Source: Lachancea kluyveri NRRL Y-12651 (taxonomy: Eukaryota; Ascomycota; Saccharomycetes; Saccharomycetales; Saccharomycetaceae). From it: a stretch of DNA of 64,000 nt. A program made the position numbers and the translations under genes. The stretch lies in NCBI GenBank assembly GCA_000149225.2, contig CM000692.1, positions 434,001 through 498,000 on the forward strand, given 5' to 3'. The notes beneath the pieces are model-generated. The model saw only the letters and a program-made list of their open reading frames with translations, was not told where the DNA came from and made no database searches. Positions 47,535 through 59,500 of this stretch are shown here, in pieces (position 1 is the first letter of the stretch; every line of letters begins with the position of its first letter).

Positions 47535-48395
47535 ATGCCCAAACTGGAGTCACTTCTGCGAGAAGCTTCTAAAAATCTTATTGGAAGAAATGTTACTAGG
47601 TTGCCCACCGCACCTACCGTTACTACGCCATTGCTGACAAACTTTACCAAATGGTCGGATAAGAAAAAGAAGCTGAGCTTCAAAAGTGAGAAAGATTTTA
47701 GCTTTGTGCTGCCAAATTTCCATCTTGAGAAAAATCTATTTGCCCAACTTTTGGCATCTCCGATGAGATGCGATAGAGTCACAAGACTAAAAGTTCCTAA
47801 AGATTTCCTAATACAGTTGAAACTAAAGAAGCTGAACAATAATGAGGCAGAAAGGAACGCATCCAAGCGTAACAAGACTTTGGAGCTTTTACCGTTAGTG
47901 GAACATAGCAGAATTTCTCAGAGCTCGTACGTTTCAAACAGTCTACAGACTTTGGCTGATAAATCTACAGGCTTTGGTAAGTGGATACCGATGTCAGTTC
48001 TTACCTCTGACATGAGGAATTTTTCTGTCTCTGAAATAGACTTTGAGAAGAACACATTTTTGTCCCAATACAAACAAGATATGCTACACTTGATTATGGA
48101 AGGGCTAAACGAACTTGTCGCTACACAAAAGGAAAGAACCCCTGTGATACTCGAAGATTGGGATATTTTGGTAACCTACGACGCTTCAAACCCCATCGAA
48201 TTGGAGTTGAAGACGCTGTCCCAAACAGATAGACTGACGATAATTGTTTTTAACTTGGCACGCGCCAACAGCGAGGAGCTGGAGTCTATGGTCAACGGCC
48301 CGCTTAAAAACAACGACTCGGGGATCGTTCTTAAGTTTCTGAAAAGTGAAAGCTTGGTACGGCTTGTCTATAAGTTACTTGCATTCTCACATTGA
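47535..48395 (+). CDS. RRG8: Rrg8-like mitochondrial protein required for respiratory growth
   Basis: A 286-residue protein matching S. cerevisiae Rrg8 (YPR116W, about 277), needed for mitochondrial genome maintenance and respiration; biochemical function unknown. The key shared blocks are PLLTNFTKWSDKKKKLSFK near the N-terminus, LLASPMRCDRVTRLK, SSYVSNSLQ and STGFGKWIPMSVL. I chose the ATG at 47535 (MPKLESLLREASKN) because it aligns with the yeast N-terminus; in-frame ATGs at 47517 and 47370 would add 6 or 55 residues, the latter a hydrophobic stretch unlike the S. cerevisiae protein. Convergent with ESP1, whose stop lies 20 bp away. Position between RGC1 and ESP1 fits the merged gene order. 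Confidence 0.87.
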   Translation: MPKLESLLREASKNLIGRNVTRLPTAPTVTTPLLTNFTKWSDKKKKLSFKSEKDFSFVLPNFHLEKNLFAQLLASPMRCDRVTRLKVPKDFLIQLKLKKLNNNEAERNASKRNKTLELLPLVEHSRISQSSYVSNSLQTLADKSTGFGKWIPMSVLTSDMRNFSVSEIDFEKNTFLSQYKQDMLHLIMEGLNELVATQKERTPVILEDWDILVTYDASNPIELELKTLSQTDRLTIIVFNLARANSEELESMVNGPLKNNDSGIVLKFLKSESLVRLVYKLLAFSH

Positions 48396-48414
48396 AACGA
48401 AATATAAACGATAA

Positions 48415-51400
48415 TTAAAATTGGCAATTAAATATAAATGGTAAGCCGTAGACCACGGGTGCTGCACCGTTCAAATACTTCAAATGACATACATCCCTAG
48501 ATAGAGAGACTGCTTCTGCAATATTTTTCCCATTTCCATGTGCACCAGGTTGGGTTTCATCCGTAAATCCAATGTGCTCGAAAAGTGATTCACTAAACTT
48601 ATCGATATCCTTGTCCGTAACATCCCATAGGTTTCCAACAACCATAGGGCAACCACCAACCAAATAGGAGTAAACAGTTCCAGATGGCTCTAACTTGCCA
48701 TAATTTTTCATGTAGGCAGATGAGCAGCCCAATAAAAGGCTTGGAGCAACTTTATCGCACAATTTGACATTTTTTGCCCTGATATACTGTTCACCACCAC
48801 CGTGCCCAACGTATACGAACAAATCAGATTTAAGCAGCATATCTAACATTGTCTTTTCATCGGGGGTTTCACCAATAATCAATTTTGATTTAGAACCCTT
48901 GATTGCCAAATTGGTAAATTTTTCTTTAAAAGTTTTTTCAGTTCTCTCCAAATCACCTTGGGGATTTAAAACCATGGCCACATTATCCCTTAACTGCATG
49001 CAAGGTGAAACTGTACCGTTATATCTTTCTAACATATCGTTCAAAAATTTAACAGACGGAACCCGTGTTACTGATATATCACTCATGATCGACAAACGTT
49101 CCCATGGAATGATATGGCAAGAACTACTGATCACCAAAAATGTGTGTTTGAAGCTACGAGGATCTTGTACCCTTTGATGATATTCGTTTATCAACTCTTC
49201 TAACCGGATATGAATCAGATGCGTATCGATTTCATCGTAGGCATTTTCTTCGCCATGAAACAAGAGGATGTCAAACACCAAATATATCAAATCCTCCATC
49301 AATTCAACATTTTTATCTTCATGAGAGTTTTTCAAGTCCAACTTTAAAAACAATTCTAAAACAGAATCGTCAAGCTGCAAAAACATGGAAGGGTTGCCAA
49401 ACTGCTTCCTGGTGGGTAAGTTTTGTTGTAGGACATCCCAGAAGCCCCGTTTAAATTCTTTGAACAATACAGGATCTATTATTTCCTGCTTGAAGAAACC
49501 TTTAAACCCACCTAGCCACGAAAACTCAATCCTTCCCATTAATTCTTTCATCCTGTCATCTAGATTGTAGCGACGTTGCCACCACTTTCTCCTGTCTTCC
49601 TTTGAATTTATCGCAGCAGTGACTTCCAACGACGTAGTCAAGTTGCTTTCCTGGATAATGGTATTTAACTGATTGATGGCATCTTGGAAATTTAATGTGA
49701 CTTCATCAGCATCCCTAGAAGTGTGTCTGTTCAAAGGCAACCTTAAGTTGAAACGCTTACCTGTGTCAGACTCGACTTTTGACAATAATAGATCACCGGT
49801 AAAGCTGCAAATATCTATATTTATCACGTTGAATAAATCGCCCCATGTGCCAATTTTTGACTGCGTCTCCAGGACCGCTTGCTTTTCCCTAGCCACTGGG
49901 GCATTCAAACCACCGATTAATGCTGGTTTAAACGATTCATAAATTTCGTTACCAAGCCTTGAAAATAGTTTATCGTAATAAAATGGCATACATTTTGGAA
50001 GTTCGTTCAAGGCAGCCTGTTGTAGCAATGAGATATCTGCTACAGCCTTGGCGCTGACGCTTGAGAGCATCGATAAAGACAAAGAGTAAAGGGCAGATGC
50101 ATCTGCTAGCTCATGATTTTTTATGCTGTCCGAATTCAAGGTCTCTACCAACCTTTTAATCATTTGCAAGTTATTGATGGCGTTAGCCTTATCAAATTTC
50201 TGTTTTATGGATTTGCCTCTGGGGGTCAACGAAGAAGATCTAGGGGAATTAAGTGGAGAGAAGGGGAAAACTTTTTTACCAACAGGTGTACCAAGAACAT
50301 CAGTCAAGGGGTTAGACCTTGTATCCTGTACCATGGGCAAAGAACATGAGGGAATAGTCATGACAGATTCGCCCATACTTCTAAAGAATGGATCAATATC
50401 CATCTGTTTGACAATCCTACTATAGAGCTCTTTGCTTTTATTCACATCATTCATCGCTTTGTACTGAGAATAACCACGAGTGTCTTGGATGGTGTTACCC
50501 ATTTTTAGTGTCCAGTAATCTATTAATAAAGTATCATGGAGGTCTCCACTGAAAAATAAAAACAAGGAGTTTTTTAATTTTTTATACTCTCTGTTATCAA
50601 ACAAAAACTTGGTTAATGCATCGATATTTTCACTGCCATCAAGGTAGTTAAACGTTTTATTTGCCTTCTTTAATGAACTTTCTGCTATGGAGGTTTGATC
50701 GGTTAAGACGTAGTACGTGAAAACGAAGTGCAAACAGTCATAGACTGCAGTTGCATCCTTCAATTCCCCAATGACCTGGCAGAATTCATTAATATAGTAC
50801 TCAGAATCTTTAGAAAGACCAACATGAGAATATATGTTGATTACTTCAACGAATAGTTTCACCAACAAAGTTACTAGCTCTAATCTTGTATTCTGCGATA
50901 GCTTATCCGATTTTTTGATCAAAGATTGGCATAGTTTCAATGATCTTTTTGCTTCAACCAAAGCCTCAGTCATATTATTGTTCCAAAACTGTAAACGGGC
51001 AGCGGTTTGAATCATTTTGATATTGAACATCAAAACCCTCAGATAGTTTTTAATCGGAAGCCCTGACTGGTTGTTAATATCGTATAGCTCTGCTCTCTGT
51101 TGAGGAATTTGATTGATGAAGAGCTCGTTGAATCTTATAAAATCCTTTTCATGGGAAACTATGGTTAGTTGGGTCTCTAAGAAATCACAAAATAAGTCAA
51201 ACCCGGTTTCTTTTATATCGATAGATGTCTCGTAATCTTTCAGCAAACTCTCTGCTTGGCTTCGTGTAGCGTCAACCATTCCCAATTCCACGTAAGCTTC
51301 TAGTAGCCAGCGCTTAACATCGATAATAAGAGGTTGGTAATACTCCCTGTGAGTCTTTATAAGCTGGCTCAACTCTACGATTTTCTTATTAAATTTGTTA

Positions 51401-53337
51401 AATTTGAGGTATTCAAACAAAGTTCTAACGAGTGTTATCTCTAACTTAGAGATTTGTTCACCTGGTGGTAAATTGCTAACCCATTTCGTCATAAAGATAC
51501 GGGTGATAGCAGATAGGTTCAAACAGCTACGCTTTTTCATCTCCATGTTCAAACAATACACGGTTTTTATCAACGTTTCGTACTGGAATAATGCATCGAA
51601 CTTGCATACCTTGGTGTTGACATCAAGATGGTCCCATTCCCCTGAACTGTTAAAGCTCGAGTATACCATCTGTGTTAATGTGCCCCAACCACTATACGGA
51701 ATCGACTCTACTGTGGTACTACCATATAACAAACACATCATAACTTCCGAGGTCTCCGGAAACTCAAAATAGTGGGGCGCTTTCAACTTTTTAAAACACC
51801 GCAAACACTTACTTTGGACGATGTTTAAGAGTGAACTGAGGGAGTAATCATCAAAGGTGATAAAAACGTTGAATATATGTGAGAATATGGATAGTGCTTG
51901 GTCAGGGGATGAATTAGAAATAAATTTTTCAAATTTTGCAAACATTGAATCGTTGCGCTTGACAGATAGGTACTGGTATAGTTCCAAGTTGACAGATATT
52001 CTCAAAAACAGATAATTCTTGTGTATAACGAATGCGTTGAATGAAACATTAGTTATATTCGCCAACCTTTTGAATTCTCCATTGTCAATACAAAACTCGG
52101 CCATGTTCTCCAACAACATCTGCGTACTCGAAGGTGGGATAGTCCTTAAGTTTGAATTGGTGAACAACATTATTTTATCGAGCAACGATATGTGCTGCTT
52201 GCTTGGTAAAGTAATCTCATTGTTTGCATAACGCAAGTAAAAAAGAAGTACAATCAGTAGCTTATCTGTGATATCACACTTTCTTTTTAGTCTCTCGCCA
52301 ATAAAGCTAATTAAATCTTCATGTTCTGCGGCACTTAACACGGATAAAGTTGCGAAATACAGTTGTAATTGTTTTACAGAGCCATGGTCGAATAGTTGAA
52401 TCAGTTTCATTATCCTCTTGTCGTCACCACTGTTGGTGATAAGTTCGCTGATCATAAGTTTGTCTTCAGATGTGTTGTGTTTGGAGTATTGATGGTAGAA
52501 GACTAGTAAAAACTGTGCAGTGTACTTTTGCGATTTGGATGCAAATTGAAGTATCTGCTTCTGAAACGTGGCGACATCCATATTCTTGATATATAGGTTA
52601 AAATTCAAATGGAATTGCTCGACGTACTGAAGGATCTTCAACCCAAATAGCGCTTTATACTTGGGCAGTATATTAAAAAAATTGAGGAGTAGCTTGACCA
52701 CTGCGTGTATCTTCAAACTGGAATCCTTCAAAATATAACGGTAATCTTTAGAAAACACTTTCAATAATACTTCTGTATATTTTTCTACACTTTTGGTTTT
52801 TAGTAGAACTTGCATCGATAGAATTTTCAATGTGGAAAGATAGTACTGGTTGTTAATGGAATAGTCTGCCAATAAAGCACTTTGCACATCTCTAATTTTT
52901 TTGAAGTTAGTTTGATTGTATAGCGTTAAAATCTCTTTCATAGCTTGGTCGAATTGGCTCATGTCCAATAATTTTATAATAAACATTAGGTGTTGCCTGG
53001 TCAAATCCATTAGCCTTTTAATTTGGTGTTTTGATTTGAATTCCGTGTACAAATGTGTAAAGGAATGGTGTATTTTTTGTAAATCATCATGGCTGGGTTG
53101 CTTCATAAAATCAGAAATGATATTGTAGAAGTCGTTCAAAGATGCAGTTGGATGGAACTTCAGAACGTTTGTTCTGGAAATCCTTAGCTTGGTTTCCTCC
53201 AAGTTCAAAATGTCTACCTCGCGGCCATTTTCCTTACCCAACATAAATGGAGTTTCAACATTCATTATATTTAGTATTGGTTTTCGCGTGGGAGTATTTA
53301 AGCCCACTTCGCTCAATACTTCATCTCTTCTAGCCAT
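48415..53337 (-). CDS. ESP1: Separase Esp1
   Basis: A 1640-residue caspase-like cysteine protease (S. cerevisiae about 1630) that cleaves cohesin Scc1 at anaphase onset and also promotes mitotic exit. The long N-terminal part is a helical repeat region that binds securin. The C-terminal peptidase C50 domain holds the catalytic dyad: His1512 in VYVGHGGGEQ and Cys1538 in LLLGCSSAYM, spaced 26 residues apart as in yeast. A putative unstructured loop around residues 1010-1060 (Pro/Ser-rich) separates the two halves. Its 3' end nearly touches RRG8. It is divergent from TEL2 with 205 bp shared. It corresponds to YGR098C. Confidence 0.97.
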   Translation of the reverse strand: MARRDEVLSEVGLNTPTRKPILNIMNVETPFMLGKENGREVDILNLEETKLRISRTNVLKFHPTASLNDFYNIISDFMKQPSHDDLQKIHHSFTHLYTEFKSKHQIKRLMDLTRQHLMFIIKLLDMSQFDQAMKEILTLYNQTNFKKIRDVQSALLADYSINNQYYLSTLKILSMQVLLKTKSVEKYTEVLLKVFSKDYRYILKDSSLKIHAVVKLLLNFFNILPKYKALFGLKILQYVEQFHLNFNLYIKNMDVATFQKQILQFASKSQKYTAQFLLVFYHQYSKHNTSEDKLMISELITNSGDDKRIMKLIQLFDHGSVKQLQLYFATLSVLSAAEHEDLISFIGERLKRKCDITDKLLIVLLFYLRYANNEITLPSKQHISLLDKIMLFTNSNLRTIPPSSTQMLLENMAEFCIDNGEFKRLANITNVSFNAFVIHKNYLFLRISVNLELYQYLSVKRNDSMFAKFEKFISNSSPDQALSIFSHIFNVFITFDDYSLSSLLNIVQSKCLRCFKKLKAPHYFEFPETSEVMMCLLYGSTTVESIPYSGWGTLTQMVYSSFNSSGEWDHLDVNTKVCKFDALFQYETLIKTVYCLNMEMKKRSCLNLSAITRIFMTKWVSNLPPGEQISKLEITLVRTLFEYLKFNKFNKKIVELSQLIKTHREYYQPLIIDVKRWLLEAYVELGMVDATRSQAESLLKDYETSIDIKETGFDLFCDFLETQLTIVSHEKDFIRFNELFINQIPQQRAELYDINNQSGLPIKNYLRVLMFNIKMIQTAARLQFWNNNMTEALVEAKRSLKLCQSLIKKSDKLSQNTRLELVTLLVKLFVEVINIYSHVGLSKDSEYYINEFCQVIGELKDATAVYDCLHFVFTYYVLTDQTSIAESSLKKANKTFNYLDGSENIDALTKFLFDNREYKKLKNSLFLFFSGDLHDTLLIDYWTLKMGNTIQDTRGYSQYKAMNDVNKSKELYSRIVKQMDIDPFFRSMGESVMTIPSCSLPMVQDTRSNPLTDVLGTPVGKKVFPFSPLNSPRSSSLTPRGKSIKQKFDKANAINNLQMIKRLVETLNSDSIKNHELADASALYSLSLSMLSSVSAKAVADISLLQQAALNELPKCMPFYYDKLFSRLGNEIYESFKPALIGGLNAPVAREKQAVLETQSKIGTWGDLFNVINIDICSFTGDLLLSKVESDTGKRFNLRLPLNRHTSRDADEVTLNFQDAINQLNTIIQESNLTTSLEVTAAINSKEDRRKWWQRRYNLDDRMKELMGRIEFSWLGGFKGFFKQEIIDPVLFKEFKRGFWDVLQQNLPTRKQFGNPSMFLQLDDSVLELFLKLDLKNSHEDKNVELMEDLIYLVFDILLFHGEENAYDEIDTHLIHIRLEELINEYHQRVQDPRSFKHTFLVISSSCHIIPWERLSIMSDISVTRVPSVKFLNDMLERYNGTVSPCMQLRDNVAMVLNPQGDLERTEKTFKEKFTNLAIKGSKSKLIIGETPDEKTMLDMLLKSDLFVYVGHGGGEQYIRAKNVKLCDKVAPSLLLGCSSAYMKNYGKLEPSGTVYSYLVGGCPMVVGNLWDVTDKDIDKFSESLFEHIGFTDETQPGAHGNGKNIAEAVSLSRDVCHLKYLNGAAPVVYGLPFIFNCQF

Positions 53338-53542
53338 TAGTGGGGAGTCGTTCCTCTTTCAAGTAATATTAAATATTTCAGCTATGATCTTCCTTTCACT
53401 GCGTCTGTTTATGCCACTGGAGGAGAAATTGAACTCTGTTTTGGTTTTTCTAAATCAAAACAGAGACTTTGTGTGCAATATTCGGAATCACCCCTACTAA
53501 TCGGACAGGTGGTGAAGTATCAACAATAACTTAATACGAAAC

Positions 53543-55708
53543 ATGACATGGAAATATTCAAAATCGGTCGATGGCATGGAACGATTCATACCGGGGCATG
53601 GTAATCTCGAGCTTTTTGAAGAAGTACTATTCCACATACATGAATTCAAAAAAACTTGGAGTGTGAATTCGATCAATTACACAATGGGCAAAATAACCGC
53701 TAATTTGGAAGCCTTGAAAAGAAACCCGTCTGGAAGAGTTATTCACGATGCACTGTTAAGTGTGGATCAAGAAAATCTCGACCTGGATGCTGTGATGGTC
53801 ATAGTTAAGTATGTGGTACAGATCCATCCTTCACTCCCATTGTCTACGAAAGGTTTACTACTTGCGATCGCGTCAAAATCGTTTTTGTTTTTGGTGCAGG
53901 TCGTCAATTTCATTAACTTACTGAAGGGTGCAAAAGAATCCAAGATCTACAAAGAATTTTTAGTCGAACTGTTGACTAGTGAACAATCTGCTTTATTGTT
54001 TTACATCGATACAGTGAAAAACAAGTTTGAGCTCAACCTAATCAAATCTATGTTCTTTGGCAGCAAAATATTCAATGCAATCTCTGATGAGTTAGACGTT
54101 TTACAATATCTGAGCTACATGAAGTGTCAGTTTCAATGTGTTATTGAGAAGACAAATTGTTGGAGCGATAAATCGTATGCAGACTTGATCGTGTCCTTCT
54201 TATCGTTACATCCTGTATACTCAATGGATGTTGTCTTTGGTGAACTTCTGTTCAAATCATCGGACTACTTCACAGCCTTCAAAAGCATTTTCCAATCTGG
54301 CAGTTCTATATCCCAAAAACGGCTGTTCAATAGATATATGTTCGATTATTTTGAAATACTCACCAACCTAGAGAATTATTCCTCTGTTTATCTTATTTTC
54401 TCCCAGATTGGAGCCGATAATGTTGATTTCCATCGATTGATTCAGATACGCAATTTATATCTAAAACGCATCATCGTGAGATTACTTCCGCAACGATCAC
54501 GTAAAGATTTAGTCACGTTTTTACTGGATTACTTCCAAAGAAGGGAGCTGAGTGACGATTTGTTCGTTTGTGAATTGCTTACCATGGTGTTAAGAGAGCT
54601 TCCCAAAGAGGAAAAGGACGTACTCTCTCATGATTCAGTGTTCCTGGACGCAGTAACTGGGAGGCTGTCCAGTGAGGATACTTTGGTAAGGGAACGAACA
54701 ATGTTCATCGCAAAGTTAGTAACCAATGGTGAGCTTGACTATGTTAGCGATTTCGTTATTGAAGTACCAGACTTTAAGGTACCAAGTGATGGTGCCATAA
54801 ACTTTACTGCATTGCGCATGGGAAACACCAAGAGCCTGAAAACTGCTGAATCTGCCGCTGTGGAAGTTCAAAAGTTAACTCTCATGGATAGTGATGATGA
54901 AGAAGAACAGGAAAGAGACATCGTTTTTCTAAAAGATTTGGTCCAGGAATTCGAACATTGCTCAAAGAATAACTCGGAATACCTTCGCCTGTTAAAGCTG
55001 ACCGTTAAATTGCTTCGTCAAAAGAAAGATTTCCCCATGGAGGCAGCTTACTATAGCTCTTCATTACTAAGTTCTATAACGAGCTCGAGTAACAGTCTGA
55101 GCGAACCAAACTTTGAAGAGTGGAGGATCAATGCGCTGGTAAGCGTTCTTGTTGTCGTTCCCGATAAAGTAGTGGATTTGAGTCAGCTTTTATTCAACGG
55201 TGACTTTTCTCTTCAACAGCGAATGGCGATACTATCTGCGATGGCATTGGCCGCTAGAGAGTTAAGAGGCTTAGACGATTCATTTGTAGTAAAGCCAGAA
55301 TATGACTTTCCCACCAAGAGGCTTCCTTGGGATGAGAATACTACTGACAAACAATTGGTACGTGATTCTAGTAATGACACTGCAGCACTCGAGGGTCGTG
55401 TGATATGGAAGTCCAAAAAACTAGATGCCCTTAAGGAGCCTCGCAAAAAAAACAGATTAAAAAACTTTGCAACAAAGTTTTTTTATCCCCTTGCTCATGG
55501 CTGGTTAAATGGTATCGATTTAGGTGCCCACGATGCGTTATTCAAGAAACACTATCTAACAACACTTAAAGCGATAATATCCGCAGCATATCCAAGCCAT
55601 GAGTTTGAAGCAATGTCTTTAATAATGTCACAAATTTTAGATGATGCTTACAGACAAGGCATCCATACTGATATTCGCCAAAATGACGCAGAATTTGAAC
55701 GTACATAG
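53543..55708 (+). CDS. TEL2: Telomere length regulator Tel2
   Basis: A 721-residue helical-repeat protein (S. cerevisiae about 688), core of the Tel2-Tti1-Tti2 complex that with Hsp90 folds PI3K-related kinases (Tel1, Mec1, Tor). The N-terminal alpha-solenoid is followed by an acidic linker with possible casein kinase 2 sites (LTLMDSDDEEEQERD, about residue 445-460), the site through which Tel2 proteins recruit R2TP. The conserved C-terminal part includes TKFFYPLAHGWL. Identification rests on position next to ESP1 (YGR098C-YGR099W) and on this domain plan. Confidence 0.92.
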   Translation: MTWKYSKSVDGMERFIPGHGNLELFEEVLFHIHEFKKTWSVNSINYTMGKITANLEALKRNPSGRVIHDALLSVDQENLDLDAVMVIVKYVVQIHPSLPLSTKGLLLAIASKSFLFLVQVVNFINLLKGAKESKIYKEFLVELLTSEQSALLFYIDTVKNKFELNLIKSMFFGSKIFNAISDELDVLQYLSYMKCQFQCVIEKTNCWSDKSYADLIVSFLSLHPVYSMDVVFGELLFKSSDYFTAFKSIFQSGSSISQKRLFNRYMFDYFEILTNLENYSSVYLIFSQIGADNVDFHRLIQIRNLYLKRIIVRLLPQRSRKDLVTFLLDYFQRRELSDDLFVCELLTMVLRELPKEEKDVLSHDSVFLDAVTGRLSSEDTLVRERTMFIAKLVTNGELDYVSDFVIEVPDFKVPSDGAINFTALRMGNTKSLKTAESAAVEVQKLTLMDSDDEEEQERDIVFLKDLVQEFEHCSKNNSEYLRLLKLTVKLLRQKKDFPMEAAYYSSSLLSSITSSSNSLSEPNFEEWRINALVSVLVVVPDKVVDLSQLLFNGDFSLQQRMAILSAMALAARELRGLDDSFVVKPEYDFPTKRLPWDENTTDKQLVRDSSNDTAALEGRVIWKSKKLDALKEPRKKNRLKNFATKFFYPLAHGWLNGIDLGAHDALFKKHYLTTLKAIISAAYPSHEFEAMSLIMSQILDDAYRQGIHTDIRQNDAEFERT

Positions 55709-56524
55709 AGTATATCATCGATATTAAACAAAACTGTCCAGAAAATTTAAGATATTCTTTAGAGCAATCATTCAAAAATGAAAACAGTATATTAACAACA
55801 GTAAATGGTACAACGGAGCTCTCGATTACTTCCATGGAATAATCTTTTTCTTTTTTCTTTTTTTTTTAATATGAAAAATACCCAATGTTTATTCACTTCT
55901 GTTTAAAAATGAAGGCACACATTCTGTAGAAACCCACAGAACTCATTAAATTGGGAATAGCCACAACACTTTCGGCCCTCTCAAACTCCAAACCCCAGAA
56001 TTATTCTTGAAACCTCAAATGAAGAGAACTCATTTACATATCACTTGTATGCACTCTGCAGCCGAGTATTGTGTGGTTTCCCACATCTTTTTATGTATTT
56101 ACTAAAATAACTCAAACTTGAACTTGAGTAAACTGTCTTTTCACTAAGTGATTGCCTTTGCGATATTTCCGTCACTTTTCTTCTGCAAAAAGTCTCATCC
56201 AAATTCCTTCCAACGCATAATCTGAGTGCCTACGCAATTCAGCTTTACTATAGGGTATTGACTAGAAACAGCTACTTCTTTGCGTATTTTGCTTACAGAC
56301 TTTTTGCGGTAATTACTGATTTTTCGGATATTCTCAATTTGTTGTTGGCGGAACCCTTCGCTCCACTTCCTGTTAAAGTCCGTCTTGGTCCGGCTCAGTT
56401 TCATCAACTAAACAAACCATTCATCTCAATTGGATCCATGAATAGGTCCAATCAAGAAGAAAAACCATTTAATTCAGGCTTCAGGAGTTACTGATTAGTT
56501 TATTGCAACTGTTTCAAGTGTAAA
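55709..56524. other. Intergenic region, TEL2 to the HOB2-like gene
   Basis: About 816 bp, AT-rich, with a T-run near 55850-55868. No coding frame or RNA gene is recognised. Confidence 0.5.
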
Positions 56525-59500
56525 ATGTTCGATTTTCTCTATACTTTACTTCTGAATCAGCTGAAGTTACTGGCCACTTCAATCATTTTCTTCACGTTAT
56601 TGCAAAACATTTTAAGCTTTCTGGTAACACATCTGTTTGTTAGGAGTACCAAGTTTACCTTTTCTTTCGGGTTCCTCTTTCTGAATTCTTTGCACTTTCT
56701 TGAGTTCAAGACACCTCGTGCTACCTTGAGTATACGAAGAGCTGTCGTCAGGCTAGATTGGAACTTAAACTTAGAATTCACTGGCATAGATATTGTCATT
56801 CCAAAGAACCATCAAGACACCAAACGTTCACAATCTGATTCAATCACAGAAATCAAACTTAGTGTACCGTTGAAGAAAACCACATTCTCTTTTCTTTGCC
56901 GGATATTTCCTTTGAACATATCCTTTCATAACGCTAACATCTATATCGAAGGCGTTAACAAGCGTGCGTATGCTGATGTAGGCTCTTTGTGCCTTCGTCC
57001 TCTTAATAATAATGCAGAATTGGAGCTTACTGTTTTTTTCCACGACGCTGCCATACTGCAAACAGAGAATTCTTTGCATCATTTTGAATATTCTTTACAT
57101 TTGCACATTTCTGAAAGGGATAACGAAACCGCTCATAACATCAGGTTCGTTAATTGGAAATCTTCTTTAAAGTTTGGCGAACTAGAGTTAAAAGTTCCCG
57201 ACTCAGAGGATAAATCCACTCATCGTCCATTTACCGAACAACGAGCAATACGACAAATTTTATTTCCTTACAGAGCAATTTTGATGAATCTTAACGTCCT
57301 TGATATCAAAGTGGAAAACTTGCGGCTCAATTCGAACTACATGGTACAGCTTTTTGTTTCCAATGTTGTACTATATATCAAATCGGTACGCTCCGTACGG
57401 CATGGTCTATTGGACACGCTGACACCAAAAAAGTCGTCTCCAGTTCATGATGAAATTAATTTTACTGCGAATACATTGGTAATTCGTGTAGCAGGTGAGC
57501 AAATTTTGAGGATACCGGTGTTTAACGCTATTGTAGACACAGATCTACTATCTTTTCTTTTTGATAGCGTTGATATAACACACCTACAGCTTGCATGCAC
57601 TCTGAGTATTATCAACCCCTCAATACTTATTCCCATGGAGAAAGCTATGGAGTTTTTGGAAAAATATCATAAACTACCATTTTCTCAAGAAAAAAGCTCG
57701 GACAGGCATTTTGGTTGGAGAATTACTAAAAGCATGTGCCCCAAATTTGTTTTCAAAACCATAGTTTCTAATTTAACATGCACCCTGGTAATTTCTTCAT
57801 CTAAGCACTTGGTTTTAAGGATAAACAATACCAGTGTGTCCATGGAAAACAAACAAATTTCTAAAAGCCAACAGGTTATGATCTTTGCTACTCAACCTTC
57901 GCATGCTGCAAAGCTTATCGACAAGAACAAGAATTACATAAAATTGAACCATTTCAGCCTTTTCCTCTTCAAAAATCCTTCTTCAGAAAAGGAACTTGCT
58001 CAAAGTTTTCCAATTGTCTTATTTGATAAATGGGAATCCTACAATGATGACATAATTGAATCGCCACATATAGTTAACGGAACTCTGAGAGAATTGGATA
58101 TTCAATTAAATAGGCTCGAGGTTTTTGAATGTATCCATGAACTCTTAGCTAAGTCAAAAATTTGTTATACGAAATTTGTTAAGCCAGGCTCTAGGGAACA
58201 TGCCAATTCCAGCAAATTCAGCAATTATGATGTCAAGTTACGTTTAAAGAATGCTTCAACTTCGATCATGGCATCTCATTACTTGCCTGAACATTTGGAT
58301 ACTTTAGAAGAAAACGGTTTCAACTTAACCAGTTGCTTACGTGGTCTGAACATGCTCTTTCAAGAATCTTTCGTGTTCCTTAATCCGTCCGGAAAGACAC
58401 TAAAAGTAATTAGTGGGACTTTGAATAGAGTAACGGGTGATTTTAACAATAAAGTTGAAGAAGACTCTATCGCAAACATTTCAAATTTGAAAATTGAAGT
58501 ATTGAAAAATGCCTTATCTTTTTCATTACCTCAACTCAGGTTGAATTTTGATGTCAATGTCCTTTGGACACTTTGTTTTGTAAAAAATATATTGAAATCC
58601 TGTCTAGGTTCGGATCCAAACGGAAAAACCAAGGAGGCGTCAAGTTTCAGAGGCAAAAGCATTTTATCAAAACTGACTGTCGATATAGGCTCTATTTTGA
58701 TTGATGCACGCTTTCCGCAGGATTTACAATTACTATTCTCTTTCAAAAGTTTAAACATTGAAGGGAGCAGTTACTCTTTCCATTTTCAAAAGTTTAGTAC
58801 ATTTGTGAGCTCCGTGTATTATAAGAGCAGCCCAGTTTTCGTGCCATTACTGACAATTAAGGACTTTTCACTTGCTTTAGATGATCTGATCGATAAAGGA
58901 GAGTTTATTGCGACAACTTCTCTAATCAAAATTAACACAGAATACCACCTGAGATTTTACAGAATCGTTGATGGCTTGGTTACTACATTTAAAGCCTGTA
59001 AACAAATTAAAATCGCTTTTAAGGATGTTTCAAATTTCCGCAGGCTTGAACCTGTTCCAGAGCTACCAAAGGAGCTTTCCAAAATTAATATTAAGGCTAA
59101 AAAGCTGCTCATAATAGTAGAAGAAGATCCATTTGAACAAGAGCTTGGTTTGATCTACAAGGTGGGTGTTTTAGAGCAGCGTGAAAGGTTAGAAAAGCTA
59201 GCACAATTTAAAGAACAGAGTAAAGCTTACATACCAAACTACGGGAATAGTAGATATAAAACCACAGGAATTTCGATGAACATGACCTCGACGCTGGCAA
59301 ATAACGAAGAACAGTACCTAGAAGAGAGGAAAAAAAAGCTGTTTGAGAATTTTTCTACTTCTTGGATATCAAGGTTTCGCAAGGCGAAATTGACATTTCA
59401 CGGCAAAGCGTCCCCGATTTTCAATTGTACCGAATTTGGTAGCAACTATAAACTTTTTAATGGAAGTGACAACAGTAGCGTTTTGAAGGTGAGCGCTGAG

